Of a stretch of 12,169 nucleotides of DNA, positions 1-6,547 are shown piece after piece; the first letter of the stretch is position 1, and each line of letters opens with the position of its first letter. The notes under the pieces were generated by a model that worked only from the letters and a program-made list of their open reading frames with translations, was not told the origin of the DNA and did no database searches. Source of the DNA: Candidatus Zixiibacteriota bacterium (GTDB taxonomy: Bacteria > Zixibacteria > MSB-5A5 > WJJR01); the NCBI GenBank assembly GCA_020058315.1, contig JAGVEK010000293.1:1-12169 (forward strand), given 5' to 3'. The translations under genes and the position numbers were made by a program.

Positions 1-2
1 AT

Positions 3-2138
3 GGGGACTTCGGTGTCACTTCCACCAAGACGGTATCCGGCTACACGACCTTGTGCGGCACTTCAATGGCCTCGCCTGTGGTGAGTGGCTGCATCGCCCT
101 CTGGCTCCAGCAATACCGGACTTTGCACCCGGCGCAGAATCCACTGGCTTCGACGGTCAAGTCGGTGTTTGTGGAAACCGCCGATGATCTCACCGAAGCC
201 GGACCAAGCTTCGACTATGGGTTTGGACGGATCAATGTGGCCAAGGCCGTCGACTTGCTGAATGCCGGCAGCTTCCTCGAAGAGCAGATCGCCAACGCCG
301 ATGTGTTCACTTGGACCTTCAACTGGGATGGATCCCTTCCGCAGGCATCCTTTACGCTGGCATGGGACGATCCCGCGGCGGCGGAGAACGCCAATCCGAC
401 GCTGGTCAACGATCTCGACTTGAAACTTATCAGTCCGTCGGGATTGGTCACCGCCTACCCTTGGAAGCTCGATCCTGCCAATCCAATCTACCAAGCGACC
501 TATGGAATCGATCGTACCAACAATATCGAGCAGGTCCGCCGAAACGCCCCGCTGCAAACGGGACTTTGGACGGTGATGATCACGGGGTACAATGTTCCGG
601 TTGGCCCACAGAAATTCTCCCTGGCGTTTACGCCGGGATTAGTTCTGACTCAGGTGGAAGCAGACTACTCCGCTCAGCTCACTGCCGGTCCGAACCAGGC
701 CGGAATCCCCGGACATCGTCCATTCACTTTCGAGATTCTCAACCTCGGCCGGCGTGATGACACCTACGATTTGACTCTGTCGAGTTCGCGCGGCTGGACC
801 ATCACACCAAATCCAACCGTGCCTACTGTTCCAGGTTTGAAAAGCTCCATTCTCACGTTTGATGATTTCATCCCTTATGGAACAGACCCCGGCGTCGTGG
901 ATACTGTTATTGCCCACATGGTGTCCCGCACAGACTCCCTGATACAGGGAACCGACAGTTTGCTGGTCACCGTGCTGGCTGGCTACGGCGTCATCCTTCA
1001 GGCCCGGTTGGACACCGCCGGCGTTCCCCAGAGAGCGATCACGAAGACCGCGTCATTGATCAACCCCGGAACATTGGAGGATGTCATTAATTGGTCGGTC
1101 ACCGATCAGTTGGGATGGGCGGTTGTCCCGTCAGGCGGGTCATTTGCCATGGGAATCGGCGCGGACACCACGTTCACGCTGACACCGACCATTCCTGAGA
1201 CAGCGGTTCCCGGATCACTGAACCGTCTTGTGGTGCTCGCCGTATCCCAGTCAGATACAACAAAGAAAGACCGCGATACAATCAGCATCCAGGTGATCGC
1301 TTACCCGCCCCAGTCCGTGCTGAAGACTTTCACCGACGGCATCCTCTCAAATAGCACCAATCCGCTTTTCGTGTGGTCGCATGCACCGTACACGCCGTTT
1401 CCGCCCGGATTTGGCGTCTTCATACATGCCGTGGAGATTGGAAGCGACACGAACTTGACCATCGGGGTGACGCGTTACAACGCGATCTCGGACACCCAGG
1501 TTGCCATATCCGGACTGCCCGATGGCGTCCATTACTGGCGCGCTATCACCTACAACGGCACCGGCGATTCGAGTGGTTTCTCCGTCTCAGCGAGGTTTGA
1601 ATTGGATACCCAGCCCCCCTCTCCGGCGATCCTGATTTCGCCCCCGGACCAGAGCGCCAGCGCAGATTCGACCCCGCTCTTTGTCTGGGGTCCTGGGCCA
1701 GACAAATCATCGCCGGGAGTTACGTTGTATTTCTGGCAGTTGTCGCTCGACTCTCTTTTCACGAGCGTGCGCAGTAAGTTCGACTCGCTCACTACGACTG
1801 CGACCAGCTATCAGTTGCCCATTTATGGGCCCTACCTCAACACGTGCCATGTCAAGGCCTACTGGCGTGTCCGCACCAAAGATCCCGCTGGCAATCTCTC
1901 GACTCCTGCCGGTCCCAACCGGTACTACGTCTTCCGGAGCGGCGATCTCAATAACGACTGCGTGGTCGACGTCTTCGACATTACGGCGCTGATCGACTTC
2001 GTTTTCGCTGGACAAGACCCCCCTCTGTCTCCCGAGCAGGGAGAGATCAACTGCAACCCAGGTGCGGATGTCTTCGACCTGATCTACCTGATCGACTACG
2101 TCTTCAGCGGCGGTCCCGTGCCCTGCGGACCAGAGTAG
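3..2138 (+). CDS. Subtilisin-like (S8) secreted serine protease with dockerin-like C-terminus, 5' partial
   Basis: The frame is open from base 3, so the true start lies upstream. It opens with GDFG and about 17 residues later reaches CGTSMASP, the S8 catalytic-serine motif (Ser codon 63-65). The Asp and His of the triad are therefore outside the window. The rest of the S8 fold follows (YGFGRINVAKAV). Next come a beta-sandwich like those behind KP-43-type subtilases (about bases 290-640; key motifs LAWDDP and NDLDLKL), two NEW3/COG1470-like beta domains (about 690-1300) and two FnIII-like domains (about 1310-1950; YWRAITYNG and YWRVRTKDPAGN). The last 60 residues are two calcium-loop/helix repeats (GDLNNDCVVDVFD, then NPGADVFD), resembling a dockerin and ending VPCGPE. 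I infer a large secreted or surface-held protease. It is the first gene before a regulator on the same strand, with a 191-nt gap. Family assignment is firm; the substrate is unknown. Confidence 0.9.
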   Translation, partial: GDFGVTSTKTVSGYTTLCGTSMASPVVSGCIALWLQQYRTLHPAQNPLASTVKSVFVETADDLTEAGPSFDYGFGRINVAKAVDLLNAGSFLEEQIANADVFTWTFNWDGSLPQASFTLAWDDPAAAENANPTLVNDLDLKLISPSGLVTAYPWKLDPANPIYQATYGIDRTNNIEQVRRNAPLQTGLWTVMITGYNVPVGPQKFSLAFTPGLVLTQVEADYSAQLTAGPNQAGIPGHRPFTFEILNLGRRDDTYDLTLSSSRGWTITPNPTVPTVPGLKSSILTFDDFIPYGTDPGVVDTVIAHMVSRTDSLIQGTDSLLVTVLAGYGVILQARLDTAGVPQRAITKTASLINPGTLEDVINWSVTDQLGWAVVPSGGSFAMGIGADTTFTLTPTIPETAVPGSLNRLVVLAVSQSDTTKKDRDTISIQVIAYPPQSVLKTFTDGILSNSTNPLFVWSHAPYTPFPPGFGVFIHAVEIGSDTNLTIGVTRYNAISDTQVAISGLPDGVHYWRAITYNGTGDSSGFSVSARFELDTQPPSPAILISPPDQSASADSTPLFVWGPGPDKSSPGVTLYFWQLSLDSLFTSVRSKFDSLTTTATSYQLPIYGPYLNTCHVKAYWRVRTKDPAGNLSTPAGPNRYYVFRSGDLNNDCVVDVFDITALIDFVFAGQDPPLSPEQGEINCNPGADVFDLIYLIDYVFSGGPVPCGPE
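1953..2135 (+). other. Dockerin-like duplicated calcium-loop module of the S8 protease
   Basis: Two repeats are visible. The first, GDLNNDCVVDVFD, has dockerin/EF-hand spacing of acidic residues (D-x-N-x-D-x-x-x-D) with Cys where Gly is usual. The second, INCNPGADVFD, keeps the helix (LIYLIDYVF) but has a degraded loop. Each loop is followed by a hydrophobic helix and a Gly/Pro turn (SGGPVPCGPE). Real dockerins bind cohesins; no cohesin is visible here, so the partner and the calcium binding are inference. The minus-strand peptidase at the other end of the window ends in a related module. Confidence 0.7.
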
Positions 2139-2181
2139 CACTCGTATCGCCGGTTGGCGCTGCTTACCCCCCCGATCTCTC

Positions 2182-2220
2182 ATTGAGCCGGATCCGTTGT
2201 GGCGGACCGGCCCACTCAAT
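2182..2220. repeat. Imperfect inverted repeat downstream of the protease gene
   Basis: ATTGAG (2182-2187) pairs with CTCAAT (2215-2220). Inside, CCGG-A-TCC (2188-2195) pairs with GGA-CCGG (2204-2210) around an 8-nt loop, leaving one bulged A and an internal CCCA. It lies 43 nt after the protease stop. There is no T-run, so it is at best a weak or Rho-type terminator, or an mRNA-end stabiliser. Confidence 0.4.
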
Positions 2221-2284
2221 ACCCGGCCATTGTTCAATATCTGCCCACTTCGGCCGATCTTAGGATAGAGAGGGCTGCCCCCGG

Positions 2285-2304
2285 CTGCGCAAAATCTGCG
2301 CAGA
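2285..2304. promoter_or_regulatory. Candidate operator: direct repeat CTGCGCA and palindrome TCTGCGCAGA
   Basis: CTGCGCA occurs at 2285-2291 and again at 2296-2302, an 11-nt period (about one helical turn). The second copy is embedded in the 10-nt perfect palindrome TCTGCGCAGA (2295-2304). The site ends 25 nt before the GTG start of the response regulator gene, where an autoregulatory or repressor site would be plausible. I found no convincing -35/-10 pair around it, so function is inference only. Confidence 0.3.
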
Positions 2305-2329
2305 GATTGGCGGGCGGCGTGGAGTCGGC

Positions 2330-3775
2330 GTGAAATCTCAAACGAGTGTGCTTCTGGTCGACGATGACCTGGAAATCGCGCAAGCCGTCGTCAATTACCT
2401 CCCGGCAGATCGCTATCGCGTCGAAGTCGTCGGCGATGGCGCCGTCGTCCTCGATACACTACGCCGCTTCAAGCCCGACATTGTTCTCCTGGATGTGCAC
2501 CTGCCCGGCGCATCCGGGTTGGACCTTCTGAGGGAAATCAAGAACGAGACACCCGGCACCCCGGTCGTCATCGTCTCGGGATATATCTCCACCGGGAATG
2601 CGATCGAGGCGATGAAAGACGGCGCCTATGAGTACCTGACGAAACCCTTCCACTTCGATCAGCTCGAAAAGACAATCGCCCGTGCCATTGGCGCTCCTAT
2701 CCAGCAGACCGTCACAGCCGACAATGATGTTCCACTCACAGACGATCAGATCATCGGCAAATCACCCGAGATTGTCCAAGTGGCAAAGATCATCGGGCAG
2801 GTGTCGGGAACCGACGCGCCCGTGCTCATGATGGGGGAGACCGGCACCGGCAAAGAGCTCGTCGCGCGCCTGATTCACAGAAACTCCGGTCGTCGCAATC
2901 GCCCCTTCGTGACCGTCAACTGCGCCGCGACCGATGAGACTCTCCTGGAAGCGGATCTCTTCGGCCATGAACGCGGATCGAATCCCTCCCAGCCACGCAA
3001 GACTGGCCGATTCGAGCACGCCGATGGCGGAACCGTCTTTCTCGACGAGGTTGCCGATCTTCCCCTGGGTACGCAAAGCAAGCTTCTGCGTCTCCTGCAG
3101 CACCAGACATTTGAGCGGCTGAACGGCGATGATACTGTGTCCGTGGATGTGCGAATGATTGCCGCCACCAACCGCAGCCTGGTCGATCTCATGAAGGAAG
3201 GCCGGTTTCGCGTGGATCTTTTTTACCGGTTGAAAGTCGTGTCGCTGTTTCTCCCGCCTCTGCGAGAGCGCAAGAGTGATATCCTCCTGCTGGGTAATTT
3301 CTTCATCAAGAAGTATGCCCGCATCAGCCGTCGCCTGCCCAAGCCGCTCTCTGTGGCGGCGCAGAACTGCCTGTTGCGCCATTTGTGGCCGGGAAACGTG
3401 CGCGAATTGGAAAATGCGATTCATACGGCGGTCGTGCTGTCGAAGGAAGCCGAACTGCTCCCCGAAGATTTCCCGATGATCACCGACGCCCGTCAGGCGA
3501 TGCCTTTGGATTTCGATCAGATCCGCGGAGACTACCTGGACCTGTTTCAGCGCATCATCGAGCCTGTCTTCGATCGCATTGCAGCAACCTCTGAGGGGCA
3601 TATTCACAGTGAACTGACTGACGCACTTGAACAGACACTGGTGGAAACCGCTCTCAAGGCCACAGGCAACAATCAGGTCCGCGCGGCGCAGCTTCTCGGG
3701 ATCTCCCGCAATACCCTGCGTGACAGAGTCCGGCGCTTCGAACTGGCCAATCCCGTCGCAGCTCCACAGTCCTGA
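2330..3775 (+). CDS. NtrC-family response regulator lacking the GAFTGA sigma-54 motif
   Basis: The protein has 481 residues. The receiver domain (about 5-120) has the acidic pocket DDD 11-13, phosphoacceptor Asp55, Ser83 and Lys105 (TKPF). The AAA+ domain (about 140-385) has Walker A GETGTGKE (169-176), Walker B GGTVFLDE (233-240), AATNRS, the arginine-finger region FRVDLFYRL and WPGNVREL. A Fis-type helix-turn-helix ends the protein (NNQVRAAQLLGISRNTLRDR). Where bacterial enhancer-binding proteins carry GAFTGA after FGHE(K/R), this one has GSNPSQPRKT (216-225), one residue shorter and with no AFTGA. ATPase features look intact, so I infer a phosphorylation-controlled DNA-binding regulator that does not remodel sigma-54 in the usual way. 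Start GTG 2330 has GGAG at 2321-2324. No partner kinase is in the window. It lies 301 nt upstream of pilM on the same strand, so control of the pilus operon (a PilR-like role) is possible but unproven. Confidence 0.92.
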   Translation: MKSQTSVLLVDDDLEIAQAVVNYLPADRYRVEVVGDGAVVLDTLRRFKPDIVLLDVHLPGASGLDLLREIKNETPGTPVVIVSGYISTGNAIEAMKDGAYEYLTKPFHFDQLEKTIARAIGAPIQQTVTADNDVPLTDDQIIGKSPEIVQVAKIIGQVSGTDAPVLMMGETGTGKELVARLIHRNSGRRNRPFVTVNCAATDETLLEADLFGHERGSNPSQPRKTGRFEHADGGTVFLDEVADLPLGTQSKLLRLLQHQTFERLNGDDTVSVDVRMIAATNRSLVDLMKEGRFRVDLFYRLKVVSLFLPPLRERKSDILLLGNFFIKKYARISRRLPKPLSVAAQNCLLRHLWPGNVRELENAIHTAVVLSKEAELLPEDFPMITDARQAMPLDFDQIRGDYLDLFQRIIEPVFDRIAATSEGHIHSELTDALEQTLVETALKATGNNQVRAAQLLGISRNTLRDRVRRFELANPVAAPQS

Positions 3776-4076
3776 TCAATCCCGTGTTCTTCAAACGATT
3801 GGTGCCACAGCCTCTTTAGAGCCGTGTTTCCCCTCGGTGGCACGGGCGTCCCGCCCGTGGGCACAGGCGAGAGGCCCACGCCCCCGGACCGGCGCAATTC
3901 CGATTACCATGCCCCGTGCAAAAAAATGCCTAAAACATTCGGGTCCTCCCGCCGATTCAATTACCAGATAGTCGCGGTACCACGAAGCGGTCTCGGGGTG
4001 AGTTCGCTTTCAAATGCCGCGCCAGCGAATAAGGGGCAGCGCCGATGGGCGCCGGCTCCGCCAGAACGGGGATAAA
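3776..4076. other. Intergenic region between the regulator and pilM
   Basis: No credible gene was found; short frames here run through palindromic repeat DNA. It holds the eroded REP-like element at 3836-3885. A further GTGCCAC (3802-3808) is the inverted complement of GTGGCAC (3837-3843). A 5-bp hairpin GCGCC-GATG-GGCGC (4039-4052) sits just before the pilM ribosome binding site. The pilM promoter is expected here, but no convincing sigma-70 or sigma-54 consensus was found by eye. Confidence 0.6.
3836..3885. repeat. REP-like palindromic repeat, eroded copy
   Basis: The first 24 nt (3836-3859) are identical to 10181-10204. They contain the hairpin CACGGGC-GTCCC-GCCCGTG (3841-3859). The right half (3860-3885) resembles 10206-10231 with several substitutions, and its own hairpin is broken. 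Instead CGTGGGC (3856-3862) can pair with GCCCACG (3874-3880), competing with the left hairpin. Two copies in 12 kb of unrelated intergenic DNA show that this is a dispersed element. Confidence 0.8.
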
Positions 4077-5135
4077 ATGCGGCTACCGTTTCGACGTCGG
4101 GCGAAATCTGTCGCGGCACTTGACATCGGTGCCAGTTCCATCAAATATGTGCGTCTTGATCGTCGGGCCGAAGGATTCGCCCTGGCAGCCGCTGGAATTC
4201 GCGAACTGCCGATCGAAGCCCTCGTTGCTGACGAGATCAAGGACCGCGACGCAGTAATCTTCAACATCCAGGGGCTCCTCGACCAGTGTGATCCGCGCAC
4301 GACCGATGTGGTGGTCTCCATTTCCGGTCACGGCGTGATCACCGACAAATTCGAGGTCGATCAGAAAACGGGTTCTGAAGCCGAGCAGGCCATTCTTTTC
4401 GAGGCCGAACAGCGCAGCCCGTTCGATGTCGATGATGTGTCGATGGACTATCACGTTCTCCGCACCGACGACACCCGGGGCAAGATGGAAGTCCTGCTGG
4501 TGGCGGCCCGGCGCGAGATCGTGATGGAGTACCTGAATCTCCTTCGCGATGCCGGCCTGCGCACTCCGGTCGTGGATACGGACGCTTTCGCCGTCCTTAA
4601 CGCGTACTCGATCAACTATGACGTCGATCCCGACCGCGTGACCGCGCTCATCAACATCGGCTTTGACACCACCAATGTGGTGTTCCTCAAAGATGGCGTC
4701 TTTCATTCCACGCGCGACATTTCCTCCGGCGGACGGGTCATCTTCGAGGTGATTCAGCGGGAATTCCGTCTCAATCAGGAAATGACCATGAAGGTCATTC
4801 GCGGTGAGCTCGAGGGAACAGTCGATCACGATATGTTGCGGGCAACCATCCGCTCGGCAGCCGATGAACTGCTCACCGGGCTGGAGGTGGCTTTCTCGTA
4901 TTTCAAAACACTGGCGAAGACCGATGCGGTCGATTGGATCGTGCTGTCCGGAGGCGGGGCGCTCATTCCTTTCCTCCCGGAGAGCGTCCAATCGAAACTG
5001 AACGTCCCCATCGAAATCGCCAATCCGCTGCGAAACATCGAATACGATCCAGACCTGTTCGGTGAACTCGAACCAGAAAAAATTGCCCCGGTGTTGACAG
5101 TCGGGGTGGGGCTTGCGGCACGCGAGGTCTACTGA
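4077..5135 (+). CDS. pilM: Type IV pilus assembly protein PilM, actin-like ATPase
   Basis: PilM is the cytoplasmic actin-fold member of the type IV pilus alignment complex; it binds ATP and the N-terminal tail of PilN. This 352-residue protein has the phosphate-1 motif LDIGASSIKYVRL (about 15-27), the second phosphate motif INIGFDTTNVVFLKDG (about residue 190 onward) and the adenosine-site motif VDWIVLSGGGALIPFL (about 285-300). Length is typical of the family. I chose ATG 4077 because GGGGA precedes it by 4 nt and the protein then begins MRLPFRRRAKS, leading straight into the first beta strand. An in-frame ATG at 4014 would add 21 arginine-rich residues with no homologous look. It is the first gene of pilMNOPQ, and its stop is 1 nt before the pilN start. 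Confidence 0.95.
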   Translation: MRLPFRRRAKSVAALDIGASSIKYVRLDRRAEGFALAAAGIRELPIEALVADEIKDRDAVIFNIQGLLDQCDPRTTDVVVSISGHGVITDKFEVDQKTGSEAEQAILFEAEQRSPFDVDDVSMDYHVLRTDDTRGKMEVLLVAARREIVMEYLNLLRDAGLRTPVVDTDAFAVLNAYSINYDVDPDRVTALINIGFDTTNVVFLKDGVFHSTRDISSGGRVIFEVIQREFRLNQEMTMKVIRGELEGTVDHDMLRATIRSAADELLTGLEVAFSYFKTLAKTDAVDWIVLSGGGALIPFLPESVQSKLNVPIEIANPLRNIEYDPDLFGELEPEKIAPVLTVGVGLAAREVY

Positions 5136-5136
5136 T

Positions 5137-5892
5137 ATGGCGATGATTCAAGTCAATCTGCTCCCCAAGGAAATGCGCCGAGGGTCGGGCGGGCTCCGAG
5201 TCCCGAAGACGGCGCTGGCTGGACTTGCTGGTGGAATAGTCCTCGTTGCCGCGCTGGCCGCGATCACCTATTACCAGAAGGTCCGGCTCGGCAACCTCAA
5301 CGCCGAAATCGCCCAAGTGGAGGCGAAGGCCGCGGGCATGCGCAATGACATCCAGATGGTTGACCATCTCGTCGATGTCAAGACACGCATACTGAAGCGG
5401 ATGAATGCCATCGAGGCGCTGGATCACAACCGAGGAGCTTGGGTCCAGAACATTGAGGATCTCTCGATGGTGGTCCCGGAGTTCCTCTGGCTTTCCGAGT
5501 TCAAGCAGGGTCTGTCCGGTAACCGGACCGGGAAAGCCGTCACCATGGCGCAACCCGGCACCTCGGCCGATTCTGCCCGCGCCGCCAGGAACGCGCTGAC
5601 GCTGGATGGATTCTGCTTCACACTGGGCAGTCTGTCCAATTTCATCGTCAACCTTCATGATTCGCCGCGTTTCTCCAACATCCACCTGCGATTCGCGAAA
5701 CTCACGAGCATCAAGGACCGGCCGGCCTACTCCTTCGAAGTGGGTTGCCAGTTGGAACCGGTTGAAAAGGGCATTCAGGACATTGAAAATCGTTCCGCCG
5801 AGTCCGGCGAAAACACTGATACGACCACGGCCGTCCGGGCGGATCTGAGTTCCGGTGGCAGCCGTGGCAGCGAAGGCGAAGGATTACAGTAG
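5137..5892 (+). CDS. pilN: Type IV pilus inner-membrane protein PilN
   Basis: PilN is a bitopic inner-membrane protein that pairs with PilO and links cytoplasmic PilM to the periplasmic part of the machine. The 251-residue product starts MAMIQVNLLPKE, containing the conserved (I/V)NLLP segment that docks in PilM. One membrane helix follows at about 25-46, then a coiled-coil stretch (GNLNAEIAQVEAKAA) and a periplasmic alpha/beta domain. ATG 5137 is chosen over the in-frame ATG at 5113 because the NLLP tail then lies at the true N-terminus and GAGG (5124-5127) sits 9 nt upstream. It is longer than usual for PilN (roughly 180-200): there is a Gly/Ala/Ser-rich insert (about 125-150) and a polar, acidic, Ser/Gly-rich tail of about 45 residues. 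The stop codon begins an intercistronic hairpin. Confidence 0.93.
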   Translation: MAMIQVNLLPKEMRRGSGGLRVPKTALAGLAGGIVLVAALAAITYYQKVRLGNLNAEIAQVEAKAAGMRNDIQMVDHLVDVKTRILKRMNAIEALDHNRGAWVQNIEDLSMVVPEFLWLSEFKQGLSGNRTGKAVTMAQPGTSADSARAARNALTLDGFCFTLGSLSNFIVNLHDSPRFSNIHLRFAKLTSIKDRPAYSFEVGCQLEPVEKGIQDIENRSAESGENTDTTTAVRADLSSGGSRGSEGEGLQ

Positions 5893-5909
5893 GGCGCCGA
5901 TCAGCGCCC
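5892..5909 (+). repeat. Intercistronic hairpin at the pilN stop / pilO leader
   Basis: GGGCGC (5892-5897) pairs perfectly with GCGCCC (5904-5909) around the 6-nt loop CGATCA. The stem begins on the last base of the pilN TAG and ends 13 nt before the pilO ATG. There is no T-run, so it is unlikely to terminate transcription. It could affect translational coupling or mRNA stability. Confidence 0.5.
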
Positions 5910-5922
5910 GTCAGGCGGACCA

Positions 5923-6519
5923 ATGATGGACTTCAAGGACCCCAAAACTCAGAAGTGGATGCTCGGCGTGCTCATGGCCGCTTTGACTGCCTATTTCTGG
6001 CATGCCAAAGTCTACAAGGCCAACCAGCAGGAACTCAGTTCCGGGTACGCCCGCTACGAAACGATGCAGACCGAGCTGAAGAATGTCGAGATGAAGTTCC
6101 GCTCTCTCGATGCTCTCCGGCGCGAGTATCAGGATCTGACACAGAAGTACCGTGCGGTCGCCACACTCCTTCCCGAGGATGATCAACTGGCGGCGCTCCT
6201 GGAAAAAGTCCACGGGGCCGCTCTGGAGACCTCATCGCGTGTCGCCTCATTTGAACCGCTGCCCGCCGTCTCCGAGGGATTCTATGACCGTTATGATTTC
6301 AAAATGGTGCTTCACACCACCTATCATGACCTCGGCGATTTCATGGCCCGAATGTCCAACTTGCCGTTCATCGTCAACACGGGCGAAGTCCACATGATCA
6401 CTGTCTCCGAGCAGGATAATCCGGAGACTGCATATGGCGGGTTTACAACGACCGTGACCATGACCATTTCAACCTACCAGGTGAAAGAAGCCGAACGCAT
6501 CGTACTGGCGGGCCTCTAA
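5923..6519 (+). CDS. pilO: Type IV pilus inner-membrane protein PilO
   Basis: PilO forms heterodimers with PilN and contacts PilP in the periplasm, helping to transmit motion and align the pilus fibre with the secretin. The 198-residue product has a short cytoplasmic tail (MMDFKDPKTQK), one membrane helix (about 12-27), a long coiled coil (about 33-75, with Glu/Lys/Leu-rich heptads) and a C-terminal domain ending ISTYQVKEAERIVLAGL, as expected for the ferredoxin-like fold of PilO. Start ATG 5923 is followed at once by a second in-frame ATG (5926), so the exact start is uncertain by one residue. The upstream AGGCGGA region is a weak ribosome binding site. The 30-nt gap from pilN is largely taken up by a hairpin. 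Identification rests on topology and operon position more than on motif conservation. Confidence 0.9.
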   Translation: MMDFKDPKTQKWMLGVLMAALTAYFWHAKVYKANQQELSSGYARYETMQTELKNVEMKFRSLDALRREYQDLTQKYRAVATLLPEDDQLAALLEKVHGAALETSSRVASFEPLPAVSEGFYDRYDFKMVLHTTYHDLGDFMARMSNLPFIVNTGEVHMITVSEQDNPETAYGGFTTTVTMTISTYQVKEAERIVLAGL

Positions 6520-6537
6520 GCGTAAGGGGAGAGGGTT

Positions 6538-6541
6538 GGAG
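6538..6541 (+). promoter_or_regulatory. Ribosome binding site deciding the pilP-like start
   Basis: GGAG at 6538-6541 is spaced 6 nt from ATG 6548. A competing TTG at 6536, in the same frame, abuts a purine-rich GGGGAGAGGG with little spacing. ATG 6548 is preferred; the choice changes the product by only four residues. Confidence 0.5.
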
Positions 6542-6547
6542 AACTCT

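Noticed and set aside
2975..3004. Possible frameshift explaining the missing GAFTGA
   Set aside because: Flanking motifs are in the same frame, and neither other frame of this short stretch encodes AFTGA; the change is a real in-frame divergence.
2762..3607. Long minus-strand frame (281 codons) opposite the response regulator
   Set aside because: It is a shadow of a high-GC gene: no recognisable domain, and the plus-strand protein is unmistakable.
3824..4075. Small frame (83 codons) beginning MFPLGGTGVPPVGTG
   Set aside because: It is the translation of the REP-like palindrome plus leader DNA; such peptides are annotation artefacts of this repeat type.
4014..4076. Upstream ATG extending PilM by 21 residues
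   Set aside because: The added residues are Arg-rich and unlike PilM; ATG 4077 has its own GGGGA site and gives the expected N-terminus.
3776..4076. Sigma-54 promoter (TGGCAC...TTGC type) for pilM, suggested by TGGCACG inside the repeat
   Set aside because: The -12 element is missing at the required spacing, and TGGCACG is part of the dispersed palindrome.
4083..4991. Minus-strand frame of 302 codons opposite pilM
   Set aside because: His/Asp/Arg-rich, without motifs; an antisense shadow of pilM codon bias.
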